Assembly (NCBI GenBank): GCA_019802505.1
Contig: JAFMOC010000051.1
Coordinates: 192,501-256,500 of the forward strand
Direction: 5' to 3'
From: Corydoras sp. C115
Lineage: Eukaryota > Chordata > Actinopteri > Siluriformes > Callichthyidae
DNA length: 64,000 bases
Under the pieces are notes generated by a model. It had not been told where the DNA came from. It did not search any database and worked only from the letters and a program-made list of their open reading frames with translations. A program made the position numbers and the translations under genes. This document shows, piece after piece, positions 62,155 to 64,000 of this stretch. Every line of letters starts with the position of its first letter. Within the stretch, counting starts at the first letter, position 1.

Positions 62155-62513
62155 GGGCGGCACGGTGGCTTAGTGGTTAGTACATTCGCCTCTCAGCACT
62201 AGGGATTCCCGGTTCGAATCCCCATCTGGGTGGAGTTTCCATGTTCTCCCCGTGGGTCCGTGTGGGTTTCCTCCGGGTTCTCCGGTTTCCTCCTACAGTC
62301 CAAAAACATGGATCAAGTATATTGAGTTCTCCAAATTGCCCCATATAGAGTGTGTTTGTGTGCATGTCTGAGTAAGTGTGTGCCCAGTGATAGATTGGCC
62401 CCCTGTCCTGGGTCTATCTGCCCAGTGCGTTCTCCCCTGGATGGGCATGGGGAACCCCCCCCCCCCACACACAACCCTAATATAGGATAAAGCGGAAGAT
62501 AATGGATGGATGG
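62155..62513 (+). mobile_element. V-SINE with GGATGG-type tail
   Basis: TSD AACGATGAGAAG at 62143-62154 against AACAATGAGAAG at 62514-62525. A C10 run has formed near 62457-62466. The tail reads AGCGGAAGATAATGGATGG. Confidence 0.92.
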
Positions 62514-62525
62514 AACAATGAGAAG

Positions 62526-64000
62526 TTTTACACTCAGGTTTCGGCTAAATAGATTTCCAATGTTTGTGACTGAAGATTAAAGATGACGCTGAACCTTTAA
62601 CCCATGTGCAAAGTGAGTCCCAAAAAATGTTATTTAGTGTCTTGATATGAAGCCGCATGAATATGACTAACATAAATTGAAACTTTGATGCTGTGGCAGC
62701 GCTTCATAAATTTCCAAAATCATACTGAAAGTAAAATCTAGAGAGGAAGTAATAAAGTATTCATATTTTTTTTTCATTCAAAGTATTCAAAAGTGTTGGC
62801 GAAACACTGTGAACAGGTTGTTCATCTGCAGGGCAGACACACTACACATTCACACACATTTCCACCTGAGCAATTCAATTCGTTCTTCAATCGCCAATTC
62901 ACCTCACATATCTTTGAAATATGGGAAGAAAGGTACGCAAACACGAGGAGAACATGCAAACTTCCCACAGCTCCCCACTCCACCATCATTTTGCCTGAAT
63001 GCCATAAAATCTGCATTAAATCCTTTTTTAAGCAGGCAAACAAACGTACAAAACAAAAACATACATACGTTTGAGTTCATGTTTGTATTTATACCCACAT
63101 GAGGCACAGAAGCTTTTATGAGTACTAAAGTTCGACAGCTTGGGGAAATACAGTTAGCGGTATTTGCATGTGTATTTGTGCGAGGATCGTTGAGATTTAG
63201 GTCACTATTTAGTATCAGTAAGATTCAGCAGTGATCTCAAGCTCATCACGCTTTACCCTTTTTATTAAACACTATTCAGTAAAGACACGGCACCCACTAA
63301 CTTGTATGTAACCTGAATATGCTACAGTAACACTCTGACCAAGCTCTGCTGCCAAGACTTCTCTAAAAAAAAAAAAAGTGCAAACAAGACTAAAAGCAGA
63401 CACTTCAGCATTAATGTCGCATCAATGTTGCACGCTGCAAACACCAATTTAATTATGCTTCGTCTTGTAAATAATTTCAGCCATGCTGAGAGTCAGTCAC
63501 AAAAAAACATCTAAAATGGTTCTAAAGAAAATTTCCAAATTGGTCAATGTTTATTTGTGTATGTCAACAAAATGAGATGCAAGAGAGTGATGATTTGAAT
63601 ATCAGCATGACTTATACTGTATTTACGCCTCGCCCCCCCCCCCACCCACACAGAGCCCTATTCAGACTGGGCTTAGCAACACATTAAAGATTCACTGAGA
63701 TGTTAAACCAAACTTGAGAAATGCATTTACAAACTAGCATAATAAAAAAAAAAAGCAAGAACACAAGATTCAATGTTGGGTGCAACTAAATGTATGTACA
63801 TGGCTGTCCTGCACCGTTCATGTTGCCCGGCCACTCAAAAAGTCTTCTGCACATTCATACTTCTGTAGCACTCTGAGCCTCGGTCCTCTCAAGGTTAAGG
63901 TTTCATCCTCAAAGTCAACGTTTTTTCTTGCCATTGTCACTTTAAATTTTAATTCTCGTGGTCAAGATGGTGTAAATAAAAGAATTAAATAATGTGGACT
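62526..64000. other. Gene-free stretch to the window end
   Basis: A decayed minus-strand V-SINE at about 62830-62975 (GAGGAGAACATGCAAACTTC), a poly-C/CCCA patch near 63633-63652, otherwise unrecognised. Confidence 0.45.

Noticed and set aside
62161..62221. tRNA-like sequence with A box TGGCTTAGTGG and B box GGTTCGAATCC
   Set aside because: It does not close into a tRNA and continues into the SINE body. All such heads here are SINE promoters, not tRNA genes.

Overview
The window is a piece of teleost fish nuclear genome, probably from an ostariophysan such as a catfish or characin. The evidence is spliced vertebrate genes with GT-AG introns, very many fish-type tRNA-derived SINEs of the V-SINE (DANA/HE1-like) kind, hAT and Tc1/mariner remnants, and abundant (TG)n, (CA)n and (TA)n microsatellites. 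There are no prokaryotic genes, operons or CRISPR arrays. The species call is an inference.

Genes fill only the first 16.6 kb. A two-exon gene of the C1orf115 (RDD1) family lies on the minus strand (1409-3762). An ARMC1-family gene follows on the minus strand (coding 4757-6600, non-coding first exon near 9.05-9.15 kb). MTFR2, mitochondrial fission regulator 2, runs on the plus strand (non-coding first exon near 9.2 kb, coding 10989-16439). The last two are head to head across a CpG-rich gap of about 0.2 kb, which looks like a shared promoter. Both products belong to mitochondrial-dynamics families reported to work together. Two conserved exons of the ARMC1 gene and one of MTFR2 each lack a single base. 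This looks more like consensus errors than dead genes.

From 16.6 kb to 64 kb I find no exon I can support. The stretch holds repeats and unrecognised A/T-rich DNA. One young V-SINE subfamily has about 21 copies in the window, most with intact 8-14 bp target-site duplications. Older V-SINE relics, two further SINE types, Tc1/mariner fragments, an unclassified interspersed repeat, a CpG-rich solo LTR (60831-61266), a G-rich minisatellite (20583-20676) and long microsatellites make up the rest.

The most unusual structures are mobile-element mosaics inside the gene cluster. Three copies of a TAGGGGTG-ended, 8-bp-TSD MITE sit one in an intron of each gene. MTFR2 intron 5 is almost wholly one hAT element carrying the MITE and a V-SINE. 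A SINE cluster at 9641-10776 lies between a single TSD pair and contains 69 bp copied from a SINE flank 8 kb away. A LINE 3' end at 3866-4247 shares its terminal sequence with the SINE tails, which suggests the SINE's retrotransposition partner.
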